A stretch of 13,075 bases of DNA from an uncultured bacterium (GTDB lineage Bacteria; Actinomycetota; Coriobacteriia; Coriobacteriales; Eggerthellaceae), in NCBI GenBank assembly GCA_937890835.1, contig CALADF010000055.1:1-13075 (forward strand), in the 5' to 3' direction. The stretch's first letter is position 1, and each line of letters starts with the position of its first letter. Positions 1 to 5,141 of this stretch are shown one piece after another. Below the pieces are notes generated by a model, which saw only the letters and a list, made by a program, of their open reading frames with translations, made no database searches and was not told the DNA's origin. The translations under genes and the position numbers were made by a program.

Positions 1-166
1 TCCGAAAGCCATATCGCTTGAAGGCGATAAGGCCGTATTCGGAGCACGTGGGGACAAAACGGCAACAAGCCGGAAACAGCGGAGATATCGCAGCGCGATA
101 GAACATGATCAAACCGATGGCAATCCATGTTGGAATTTGTTTGATCACATTCATCGTCTTAAACAT
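1..166 (-). CDS. yidD: YidD-family membrane protein insertion efficiency factor (partial, C-terminus beyond the left edge)
   Basis: The minus strand encodes a protein starting MFKTMNVIKQIPTWIAIGLI. It continues with the family core: a Tyr-Arg-x-x-Ile-Ser-Pro-Leu-Phe-Pro segment, a Cys-Cys-Arg-Phe-x-Pro-Thr-Cys-Ser-Glu-Tyr segment and an Ala-x-x-Arg-Tyr-Gly segment. YidD is a small membrane-associated protein that assists YidC-dependent insertion; this role is family knowledge. Only about 55 codons are present, so the C-terminal half lies outside the window. The ATG at 166-164 overlaps the rnpA stop codon (159-161), which suggests translational coupling; a second in-frame ATG lies at 154. Its position after rpmH and rnpA is the usual bacterial order. 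Confidence 0.9.
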   Translation of the reverse strand, partial: MFKTMNVIKQIPTWIAIGLIMFYRAAISPLFPACCRFVPTCSEYGLIAFKRYGFR

Positions 167-533
167 CAGCACGTCCTTCGCTTCTCAGCGAAGACTTGTC
201 GAGCGTTCTGTCGCACGCGCTAAGCACTTTACTATAAGAAGCTCCCGTGATGGATGACTTCGCGAGAAATATTACGTCATACCCGTCCCAGGGACCTCCA
301 AGGTCGCGACAGAGGGCACGCATCCGTCTTTTTGCACGATTACGCCAAACGGCGTTTCCGTTCTTTTTCCCCGCAATAAAAGCAACACGACCCTCACGGT
401 CGTGTTGCTTCATCCCCACGTTGTTCTCTGTTCTCCCCCGACTTCCCACGATGAGCGTAAGATACGGAGTCTTCAGGCGCTTGCCTGCGGAGAACAGGTT
501 GGAAATGTCGGCGCTGGATTTGATAGTCTCCAA
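159..533 (-). CDS. rnpA: Ribonuclease P protein component
   Basis: This 124-residue protein is the protein subunit of RNase P, which helps the catalytic RNA remove 5' leaders from tRNA precursors. The N-terminal segment (Ile-Lys-Ser, then Phe-Ser-Ala-Gly-Lys-Arg) and the arginine-rich RNR motif RNRAKRRMR at about residues 65-73 are diagnostic, and the length is normal. The start is a TTG at 533-531. It is the only usable start, because the frame is closed by the rpmH stop at 546-548 and only GAA, TTC and ACG (plus a TGG) lie between. A weak GGGA ribosome site sits about 7 bases upstream. rpmH ends 12 bases before and yidD overlaps its end, so the three form one transcription unit. Confidence 0.94.
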   Translation of the reverse strand: METIKSSADISNLFSAGKRLKTPYLTLIVGSRGRTENNVGMKQHDREGRVAFIAGKKNGNAVWRNRAKRRMRALCRDLGGPWDGYDVIFLAKSSITGASYSKVLSACDRTLDKSSLRSEGRADV

Positions 534-545
534 CGTGAATTCCCA

Positions 546-680
546 TTACACGCAGAGACGCTTGCGTCCCTTTGCGCGGCGAGCACGAAGCACGGCACGA
601 CCACCCTTGGTGGACATGCGAGCACGAAAGCCATGGCACTTCGCGCGCTTGCGGTTGTTCGGTTGGTAGGTGCGTTTCAT
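546..680 (-). CDS. rpmH: 50S ribosomal protein L34
   Basis: This 44-residue, strongly basic protein begins MKRTYQPNNRKRAK and ends KGRKRLCV, matching L34 along its whole length, including the HGFRARM and GGRAVL segments. L34 is a small protein of the large ribosomal subunit. The ATG at 680-678 is preceded by a good purine-rich ribosome site (AAAGGGA, about 7 bases away). It is first in the rpmH-rnpA-yidD operon and lies about 30 bases downstream of a well-formed promoter. Its stop is in the same reading frame as rnpA, with four sense codons before the rnpA TTG. Confidence 0.98.
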   Translation of the reverse strand: MKRTYQPNNRKRAKCHGFRARMSTKGGRAVLRARRAKGRKRLCV

Positions 681-717
681 CTTCCATTCCCTTTCATTAT
701 CAAAGAGTAACCTCGAA

Positions 718-746
718 AGTATATATCACTTAAAAGCCCATATCAA
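718..746 (-). promoter_or_regulatory. Promoter of the rpmH-rnpA-yidD operon
   Basis: Read on the minus strand, a -35 TTGATA (741-746) and a -10 TATACT (718-723) are separated by exactly 17 bases. Transcription would start near 711, giving a leader of about 30 bases that contains the rpmH ribosome site. The -35 overlaps ATATCAACA (740-748), which is one base from the TTATCAACA boxes found next to dnaN. DnaA could therefore influence this promoter; that part is inference. Confidence 0.7.
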
Positions 747-893
747 CACCGCATTTTCAGAGATTCACGCGAAATCGAGGAAATGACCACGATTGTCTAT
801 TCTGAGAAATTGCGAGATAGTCCTCTCATTTGTTCTCCTTGGATCCTGATCTGCTTCCTAATATCTCATCATTGAGAAGGATAGTCGGTAACG

Positions 894-926
894 GGATCGG
901 GTGAGAGTCCGATTCTCGCCCGATCC
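894..926. repeat. Long inverted repeat (hairpin) between dnaA and rpmH
   Basis: GGATCGGG (894-901) pairs with CCCGATCC (919-926). Inside it GAGA (903-906) pairs with TCTC (914-917) around a short loop, giving a stem of about 12-13 pairs with one wobble. No T-run follows on either strand, so it is not a textbook intrinsic terminator. It could still stop dnaA transcription, act as a processed RNA hairpin, or be a protein-binding site. Confidence 0.6.
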
Positions 927-965
927 TCTGCAGCGGAGCCTGGCTGAGTCCTTTCCGATGGAGTC

Positions 966-1014
966 CTTTAATATATTAATCTAAGGTAATAGTAACAATA
1001 AGGTTGGTGGAAAC
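966..1014 (-). other. AT-rich patch next to a weak DnaA box; DnaA-trio-like spacing
   Basis: The patch 966-1003 is almost pure A/T with scattered G. On the minus strand, the box-like GTTTCCACC (1014-1006) is followed by AACC and then TTATTGTTACTATTACC. The strand opposite that last segment reads, 3' to 5', AAT AAC AAT GAT AAT. Four of these five triplets fit the 3'-[G/A]A[T/A]-5' DnaA-trio pattern described for Bacillus subtilis. The geometry (box, short spacer, triplets) fits a basal unwinding element, but the box is poor and such triplets occur by chance in AT-rich DNA. Confidence 0.3.
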
Positions 1015-1086
1015 GCTCATAACTCGAGTTTCCCCAGTTCACGGATGTATTCGAGAACACAATTCATCGTGAAGGAAATGTACCCG

Positions 1087-1095
1087 TTATCCACG
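1087..1095 (+). promoter_or_regulatory. Near-consensus DnaA box TTATCCACG
   Basis: TTATCCACG differs from the classic TTATCCACA only at the last base. It is the best classic-type box between dnaA and rpmH, about 100 bases past the dnaA stop codon. It may serve a second origin half or the regulation of the neighbouring operon. Confidence 0.5.
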
Positions 1096-1193
1096 ACGCC
1101 GATTGGAGGACCAGAGGTTGTCGACTGACGTTGTGGACTTATCGCCTGGTTGTTCTCCGCCTTTCCCCGGTTATCCGCCGTTGTTTCCACCGC

Positions 1194-3152
1194 CTAAAGC
1201 TCGCGAATGATTTGCTTGAGCGTCTCGATTTCCTCCTGAACCTCCCTGCTTCCCCTCATCATCTCCTCGACCGTCGCAACTGAATGCATGGCCGTGCTGT
1301 GATCTCGGTTAAATTTCTTGCCGATGTCGTTGAAGGGAAGATCGAGCAACTGTCGGCAAAGATAGATGGCGATTTGCCTCGGGTAGACGATGTTTCTGGC
1401 TCTCTTCGGACCGATGAGGTCGCTGTGCTTGACCTTGAAGAAGGTTTCAACCTCCTTCTGAATGTCCTCGACGGTCAGGTTTCTCGATGTACCGCCTGAG
1501 AAGTGGTTCTCAAGCAGCGTGCGTACATCGGAGATGGTGAGGTCGGGTTGGTTGAAGAAGGTCATTTGGTAGATGACCTTCGTAACAGCGCTCTTCAGTT
1601 CTCTGATGTTCGAACTCGAGTTCTCGGCGATGTACATCTGAATATCCTCGGGGATGACGAAGTGCTCCCCTCCCTCGGTGTTCCGATACTCGTTGATGAA
1701 GCTCTTGACGATACCGAGCTTCGTTTCGATCTCCGGAGGCTGGATATCGATGGTTCCACCCTGATTGAACCGGGAATGGTATCTCTCGTCGATGTCGATG
1801 TTCTTCGGCGCTCGGTCTGCGGAGAGAACTATCTGCTTTCCCTGGCTGGTGAGCTTGTTGAATATCTGAAAGACGATATCGAGGGTTTGCTTCTTGCCCT
1901 GGAGGTACTGGATGTCGTCGATGAGCAGGACATCGGCTTCCTCGTAGTGGGTCTTGAAGTTTTTGTAGCTCGACTTCTCCTTGTCATGAGCCGCGCTCGC
2001 CTCCATGTAGTCCGAGAGGAGCTCGGCCGAGTCGACGTAGACCGTCTTGAGGTGTGGCTGAGTTTCGCAAATGTAATTTTGGATGGCTCTCATGAGGTGA
2101 GTTTTCCCCAGACCGCTTTTCCCGTAGATAAAAAGAGGGTTGAGCGGCGTTTTGCCGGGCATTTCCGCAACGTCGACGGCCATGGAGTAAGCCATGCGGT
2201 TAGAGTCGCCGATGACGAAATTCTCGAATGTGAGCGTCGATGTGGGATGATCGCCCGATCCTGCGGCAGGTGTGCTCTGCGGGCTCTTGACGGACGGCTC
2301 CGCTTTCGCCGCGCTCCTGTCGATGTAGTGGTCGAAGGACGGATCGCTCATGCTGTAGGGATGTTCGAACCCCGAGTTTCCCTCCGCGCTGCTTTCGAAA
2401 GCGCGCGGTTGGTTCATCTGGCCTGCGTCGGTCGATGGGTCGGGGGCTGCGGGCGAGCCTGGGAGAGGGCTCCCCCCGAAATCGAAGCCCGACGAGCCTG
2501 CGTTTACATGGGGCGCGGAATCTTGCAGCTGTTCGGGAGAGCGGCCGTTGAAATCGGATTGTGCGGTGATCTGCTGCGCGGGCGCGTAGCGAGCCGGGGG
2601 CCGGCTGTCGCTTTCCCGTTGCGTCCAGGTTTGCGCGTCCTGGGACGGGGCATGCGGGTAGGGGTCCTGCTGGTACGGCGCTCCCTGTTGCTGACTTGCC
2701 TGCGGTATCGTAGCTTGAGGGGTGGAGGCGCCCGAGGGGGATCCCTGCTGGTAGTAAGGGTTCGCGGAAGCCGCCTCGTAGGGTTGCCTGAATTGTCCGG
2801 GGTCTTGAGTCCCCGCTGGGATTTGAGCTGCGGCGTACTGCCCGGCCTGGCTGACGGGTGCGGCCTGAACGGCTGGCATCGGCGCGCGCGGCGTCATGTC
2901 GACTTCGATGATAACAGTGAAGGGTAGCCCGTACATGTCCTCGAGCGCGCGTTTGATGACCTCGACGTAATGTCGCTCGATCCAGGTTTTTATGAAGTCG
3001 TTATCGGCGGTGAGCATCAAGAACCCCTCGCTCATGGCCTGGGGTTCGAGGCGTGAGAAAAACGCGTTGATCTGGGAGGCGTCGATTCCCTCGTACGTTT
3101 TCACTTTGTTGCAGACTGCCGTCCAGTTTTCGGTGAGTGCGCCGCTGTCCAT
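1194..3152 (-). CDS. dnaA: Chromosomal replication initiator DnaA, with an extended disordered linker
   Basis: This 652-residue protein is the AAA+ initiator that binds DnaA boxes and melts oriC. Domain I spans about residues 1-86. A low-complexity Q/P/A/S/G/Y-rich linker fills about 87-305, roughly 220 residues and far longer than the E. coli domain II. The AAA+ domain follows, with Walker A GKSGLGKT (344-351), Walker B VLLIDD (408-413), arginine finger R461 and sensor II R517. Domain IV ends with the DNA-binding motif FNRDHST (614-620). That motif is one residue shorter than the usual FGGRDH[ST]T; the minor-groove arginine region KRAR (583-586) is kept. The ATG at 3152-3150 has a good AAGGA site 7 bases upstream. 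The gene is transcribed away from dnaN, together with the GHKL gene 85 bases upstream. I see no convincing promoter in that gap, so co-transcription is likely. Confidence 0.97.
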   Translation of the reverse strand: MDSGALTENWTAVCNKVKTYEGIDASQINAFFSRLEPQAMSEGFLMLTADNDFIKTWIERHYVEVIKRALEDMYGLPFTVIIEVDMTPRAPMPAVQAAPVSQAGQYAAAQIPAGTQDPGQFRQPYEAASANPYYQQGSPSGASTPQATIPQASQQQGAPYQQDPYPHAPSQDAQTWTQRESDSRPPARYAPAQQITAQSDFNGRSPEQLQDSAPHVNAGSSGFDFGGSPLPGSPAAPDPSTDAGQMNQPRAFESSAEGNSGFEHPYSMSDPSFDHYIDRSAAKAEPSVKSPQSTPAAGSGDHPTSTLTFENFVIGDSNRMAYSMAVDVAEMPGKTPLNPLFIYGKSGLGKTHLMRAIQNYICETQPHLKTVYVDSAELLSDYMEASAAHDKEKSSYKNFKTHYEEADVLLIDDIQYLQGKKQTLDIVFQIFNKLTSQGKQIVLSADRAPKNIDIDERYHSRFNQGGTIDIQPPEIETKLGIVKSFINEYRNTEGGEHFVIPEDIQMYIAENSSSNIRELKSAVTKVIYQMTFFNQPDLTISDVRTLLENHFSGGTSRNLTVEDIQKEVETFFKVKHSDLIGPKRARNIVYPRQIAIYLCRQLLDLPFNDIGKKFNRDHSTAMHSVATVEEMMRGSREVQEEIETLKQIIREL

Positions 3153-3177
3153 GTTCGATTCCTTCTTTTACGCGGGG

Positions 3178-3200
3178 TCACCGCCTTGTTCGGGCGGTGA
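3178..3200 (-). repeat. Hairpin in the dnaA leader
   Basis: TCACCGCC (3178-3185) and GGCGGTGA (3193-3200) form a perfect 8-pair stem with a 7-base loop. It lies in the gap between the GHKL gene stop and the dnaA ribosome site, about 10 bases before the AAGGA. No T-run follows, so it is more likely an mRNA stability or translation element, or an operator, than a terminator. Confidence 0.5.
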
Positions 3201-3237
3201 AATTCTTAGACTGGGGTGGATGATGCGCCGGGTGCCT

Positions 3238-4437
3238 TTACAGGCAGCTCGCCACATCGCGTCCGAGTTGCGTGAGCAGGCGCTTTTGACCCGCCGTGGT
3301 TTCGACTAGGCCCGCTTCCTCGAGTTTTCTCAGTGCGACGTACGTGCTCGACGTCGGCGCGTCGGTTAACTTCGAGAGCTCGGTCACGCCGAGAGCTCCT
3401 TCGTGAAGGAGGATGGGGAGGAAATCGCGCTCCCTTTGTGAGAGAGCTGCGATGGAGGTTTGAACCCGCGCCGCCTCGTAGCCGTCGTACGCGCCCGAGC
3501 CGTAGGCCCCGGCGCCGTATGCGGGCTGAGCGTAGGCGGGGTTTACGCCGGCTTGCGGCAGGGGGGTGGTTGGGTATCCCCGGGGAACGCTCTGGAAGCC
3601 GTTCATTGCAGAGTTTTGCCGGGGTATGACCGCTCCCGGGTAAGCCCCCATCGGCGCGCCGACGAAGCCCGCCTGCGCATAAGGCGCCGCAGGCTGCGCG
3701 ATGGCGGGTAAGGGTCCGCCCTGGGGTATGGTCGTCGGGTAGGCACCCGCACCCGCAGCGCCCCCGAAACGCGGATCGTCCCAGGCGGCGGTCTGTGACC
3801 CGGCCGCCTCGACCGCCAGGGATCGCTGATACTCGATCTCGGCGGCCTTCTCGTCGAACGGGGGAAGCTCGTCTTCCTCGGCTTTGACTCGACCCGGATC
3901 GACGCTGATAGTGACGACCGATCCGGACCCCATGTTGTCCTCTATGCTGATGGTTCCATGCGAGAACTCAAGGTACTCCTTGACGATGGGCAGCCCCGAC
4001 CCGACGCCGCGAATGTAGCTCTTCATCGGCTCGATCGCCGAAGAGAAGCCAGGGAGCTGCGCCTTGTCCTTGAAGCTGATACCGGGGCCTTGGTCGGCGA
4101 ATCGAATGGTGTTGCCGTGATCGAGGATGGAGACGATGATTTCCTTGAACCGAGCGTGGATGAAGTTCTCCGAGACTTCCCTCACGACGGTGTAGGGGAT
4201 GGTCCCGCCTGACTGCCGAGCCTGCTCGTAAACTTGCGCTGCGAGGCCGTCGATGTAAGCGCCGGTCTCGGCGGGCTGGATCTCGGTGACGCGCGGGGCG
4301 CTGCGCAGATCGTCGTAGAGGGCTATGCGGGCAACAGCCGTAACGAAGGAGTAGTCGGCGGATACGCTTTCCGTCGAGGGTCCTTCGCTGCAGTCGTCTG
4401 CCACGGGATTAATTTGGTCCACGGTCGTCTCCATCAT
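3238..4437 (-). CDS. GHKL-family ATPase fused to a C-terminal winged helix; function unknown
   Basis: This protein of about 399 residues has no name I recognise. Residues 80-180 form a histidine-kinase-like ATP-binding fold. The N-box is E87-x3-N91 in REVSENFIHARF, the G1 box is DQGPG (115-119), the G2 box is GVGSGL (144-149), and GSGSVVTIS follows at 170-178. There is no phosphoacceptor helix, transmembrane segment or receiver domain, so it resembles soluble SpoIIAB/RsbW-type or orphan GHKL ATPases. A Tyr/Pro/Gly/Ala-rich, probably disordered linker fills about 215-325. Residues 332-395 look like a MarR/ArsR-type winged helix (ELSKLTDAPTSSTYVALRKL, then EEAGLVE). The start is uncertain: ATGs lie at 4437, 4434 and 4476, none with a clear ribosome site. 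The open frame runs back to 4797, but that part translates the box-rich DNA and is not protein-like. It sits between dnaA and the candidate origin, so a role in initiation or dnaA control is an inference from position. Confidence 0.8.
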   Translation of the reverse strand: MMETTVDQINPVADDCSEGPSTESVSADYSFVTAVARIALYDDLRSAPRVTEIQPAETGAYIDGLAAQVYEQARQSGGTIPYTVVREVSENFIHARFKEIIVSILDHGNTIRFADQGPGISFKDKAQLPGFSSAIEPMKSYIRGVGSGLPIVKEYLEFSHGTISIEDNMGSGSVVTISVDPGRVKAEEDELPPFDEKAAEIEYQRSLAVEAAGSQTAAWDDPRFGGAAGAGAYPTTIPQGGPLPAIAQPAAPYAQAGFVGAPMGAYPGAVIPRQNSAMNGFQSVPRGYPTTPLPQAGVNPAYAQPAYGAGAYGSGAYDGYEAARVQTSIAALSQRERDFLPILLHEGALGVTELSKLTDAPTSSTYVALRKLEEAGLVETTAGQKRLLTQLGRDVASCL

Positions 4438-4494
4438 GTTGCTGCGTTTAAGGGATTCAGGATTATTCACCGACATTTTAACTATTTTCACGGC

Positions 4495-4524
4495 CTTAAA
4501 TCCACACAGAGCGGGTTTTATCAA
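4495..4524 (-). promoter_or_regulatory. Candidate promoter for the GHKL gene and dnaA
   Basis: On the minus strand, TTGATA (4519-4524) is followed after 18 bases by TTTAAG (4495-4500), which matches TATAAT at four of six bases. The start point would be near 4488, just before the candidate ATGs. The -35 lies inside the box TTATCAACG (4518-4526), and AAATCCACA (4498-4506) overlaps the -10, so DnaA binding could repress it. The -10 match is mediocre. Confidence 0.3.
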
Positions 4525-4526
4525 CG
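4518..4526 (+). promoter_or_regulatory. DnaA-box-like site TTATCAACG
   Basis: It differs only in the last base from the TTATCAACA found twice further right. It overlaps the -35 of a possible GHKL gene promoter on the minus strand. Confidence 0.5.
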
Positions 4527-4537
4527 TAAGACAATAG

Positions 4538-4556
4538 TTTTCAACAACTTTCAACA
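4538..4556 (+). promoter_or_regulatory. Tandem DnaA-like boxes, 10 bases apart
   Basis: TTTTCAACA (4538-4546) and CTTTCAACA (4548-4556) are head-to-tail copies with a 10-base period, about one helical turn. Each is one or two bases from TTATCAACA. Close phased weak boxes of this kind are typical of sites filled cooperatively by DnaA-ATP. Confidence 0.5.
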
Positions 4557-4596
4557 AAATGTGAATACTGAAAGGAAAGTGACGTGGGTTTTTCAG

Positions 4597-4610
4597 AGTT
4601 ATCAACAATT
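4597..4610 (+). promoter_or_regulatory. Strong DnaA-box candidate TTATCAACA, first copy, in a 14-base repeat
   Basis: AGTTATCAACAATT occurs here and again at 4809-4822. The inner TTATCAACA (4599-4607) differs from the classic TTATCCACA at one base, and such A-variants are accepted boxes in several bacteria. TTATTCATC (4610-4618) abuts it. Exact conservation beyond the 9-mer suggests selection on the flanks too. Confidence 0.65.
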
Positions 4611-4615
4611 TATTC

Positions 4616-4662
4616 ATCGAAAGTGGAAAAAGGTGAACAGATTTGAATATCGAAAGTGGAAA
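4616..4662. repeat. 14-base exact direct repeat with a 33-base period
   Basis: ATCGAAAGTGGAAA occurs at 4616-4629 and again at 4649-4662. The offset of 33 bases is close to three helical turns. Each copy contains AGTGGAAA, a reverse-oriented DnaA-box-like core (TTTCCACT). It is probably an origin iteron or a pair of protein sites on one DNA face. Confidence 0.6.
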
Positions 4663-4808
4663 GCGACGGAGAAATGTTGAGAATTCAAGCGCTTTCCTGT
4701 TGACTTTCGGCGCTAAGTGGGTTTTCGCAGGTTGTTTGCGTGTGCCAATCTGTCGCATCGCCCATGTAAGAGAAAGGTAGGCTCTCATCGGCTCCATGAG
4801 GTTCTTAA

Positions 4809-4822
4809 AGTTATCAACAATT
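4809..4822 (+). promoter_or_regulatory. Strong DnaA-box candidate TTATCAACA, second copy
   Basis: This is the second exact copy of AGTTATCAACAATT, with TTATCAACA at 4811-4819. It borders the most AT-rich part of the gap, where AGTTGAAAA (4840-4848, reverse) and AAATCAACA (4856-4864, forward) face each other. Confidence 0.65.
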
Positions 4823-4966
4823 AAGAAATACCAGGTGAGAGTTGAAAAATTAGTAAAATCAACAATATCAGGGAAAAGTAATCAACCATGAGGGACATCA
4901 CTGTCGGCGTGCGTTTTGCAGGTGTTTTTCAGGCTAAATGCGCAAATTGATGAAAACAGGGAAATG

Positions 4967-4975
4967 TTTTCCACA
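4967..4975 (+). promoter_or_regulatory. DnaA-box-like site TTTTCCACA
   Basis: It is one base from TTATCCACA and the closest C-type box in this gap. A reverse-oriented GGTGGAAAA follows at 5002-5010. Confidence 0.5.
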
Positions 4976-5016
4976 GTTTCCGCAAAGCGAAGGGAGAACT
5001 TGGTGGAAAACCTGAT

Positions 5017-5039
5017 GTTGAAATGAATTCATCTTCAAC
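5017..5039. repeat. Near-perfect palindrome upstream of dnaN
   Basis: GTTGAAATGAA (5017-5027) is mirrored by TTCATCTTCAAC (5028-5039), with one extra base (C5033). The centre ATGAATTCAT is a perfect 10-base palindrome. The outer arms TGTTGAA and TTCAAC look like two opposed DnaA-box halves. It lies about 100 bases upstream of the dnaN -10. Confidence 0.6.
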
Positions 5040-5068
5040 CTAATTCACCTTGATTCACGTGAATTCAC
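5034..5068 (+). repeat. Four TTCA(A)C units in 10-base phase
   Basis: TTCAAC starts at 5034, and TTCAC starts at 5044, 5054 and 5064, an exact 10-base period. Overlapping perfect palindromes ATTCACGTGAAT (5053-5064) and GTGAATTCAC (5059-5068) fall in the same block. Phased ATTCAC resembles low-affinity DnaA sites (compare TTATTCACA), or an operator for dnaN. Confidence 0.55.
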
Positions 5069-5135
5069 TTTTAAATTAGCTTTTCCCCTGCGGTGAAAAA
5101 TCCCTGAGGGTTCAAGGTGGTGTGATCCAAGGCGG

Positions 5136-5141
5136 TATAAT
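5136..5141 (+). promoter_or_regulatory. Promoter -10 of dnaN
   Basis: A perfect TATAAT lies 53 bases before the dnaN ATG, which predicts a start near 5148. No good -35 is present: TTCAAG (5111-5116) is 19 bases away, and the hexamer at 17 bases is poor. Activation from the upstream repeats is possible. Confidence 0.5.

Larger units (their letters stand above)
681..1193. other. Gene-free dnaA-rpmH intergenic region; possible second origin half
   Basis: No plausible gene is visible in these 513 bases. The region holds the rpmH promoter, a long hairpin at 894-926, a 9-base direct repeat GAGTCCTTT (946-954 and 961-969), an AT-rich patch at about 966-1003 and a near-consensus DnaA box at 1087-1095. 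Weaker box-like sites are GGTGGAAAC (1006-1014), TTATCCGCC (1171-1179) and GTTTCCACC (1183-1191). In many bacteria the dnaA-rpmH gap is where oriC lies, so an origin role or part-role is possible here. No T-run terminator for dnaA was found. Confidence 0.5.

Noticed and set aside
894..926. tRNA or T-arm-like remnant in the hairpin
   Set aside because: The loop resembles a T-loop, but the outer stem follows at once and there is no room for D or anticodon arms.
850..960. Cobalamin-type riboswitch
   Set aside because: Only a loose resemblance to a hairpin with a GGGTGAGAGTCC-like strand; the conserved core boxes are missing and no relevant gene follows.
1387..1410. Loss of the DnaA minor-groove arginine (E. 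coli Arg399)
   Set aside because: Careful alignment places Tyr590 opposite E. coli Arg405, a variable position (Phe in B. subtilis by recollection). Arg399 corresponds to the retained KRAR arginine.
1503..2927. 474-codon open frame antisense to dnaA
   Set aside because: Same reasoning: it is an arginine/leucine/valine-rich shadow of dnaA, with no recognisable domain or ribosome site.
4438..4797. N-terminal extension of the GHKL protein up to an ATG at 4797
   Set aside because: The added 120 residues translate the AT-rich, box-filled DNA, show no domain, and differ sharply in composition from the rest. Later ATGs fit the domain start better.
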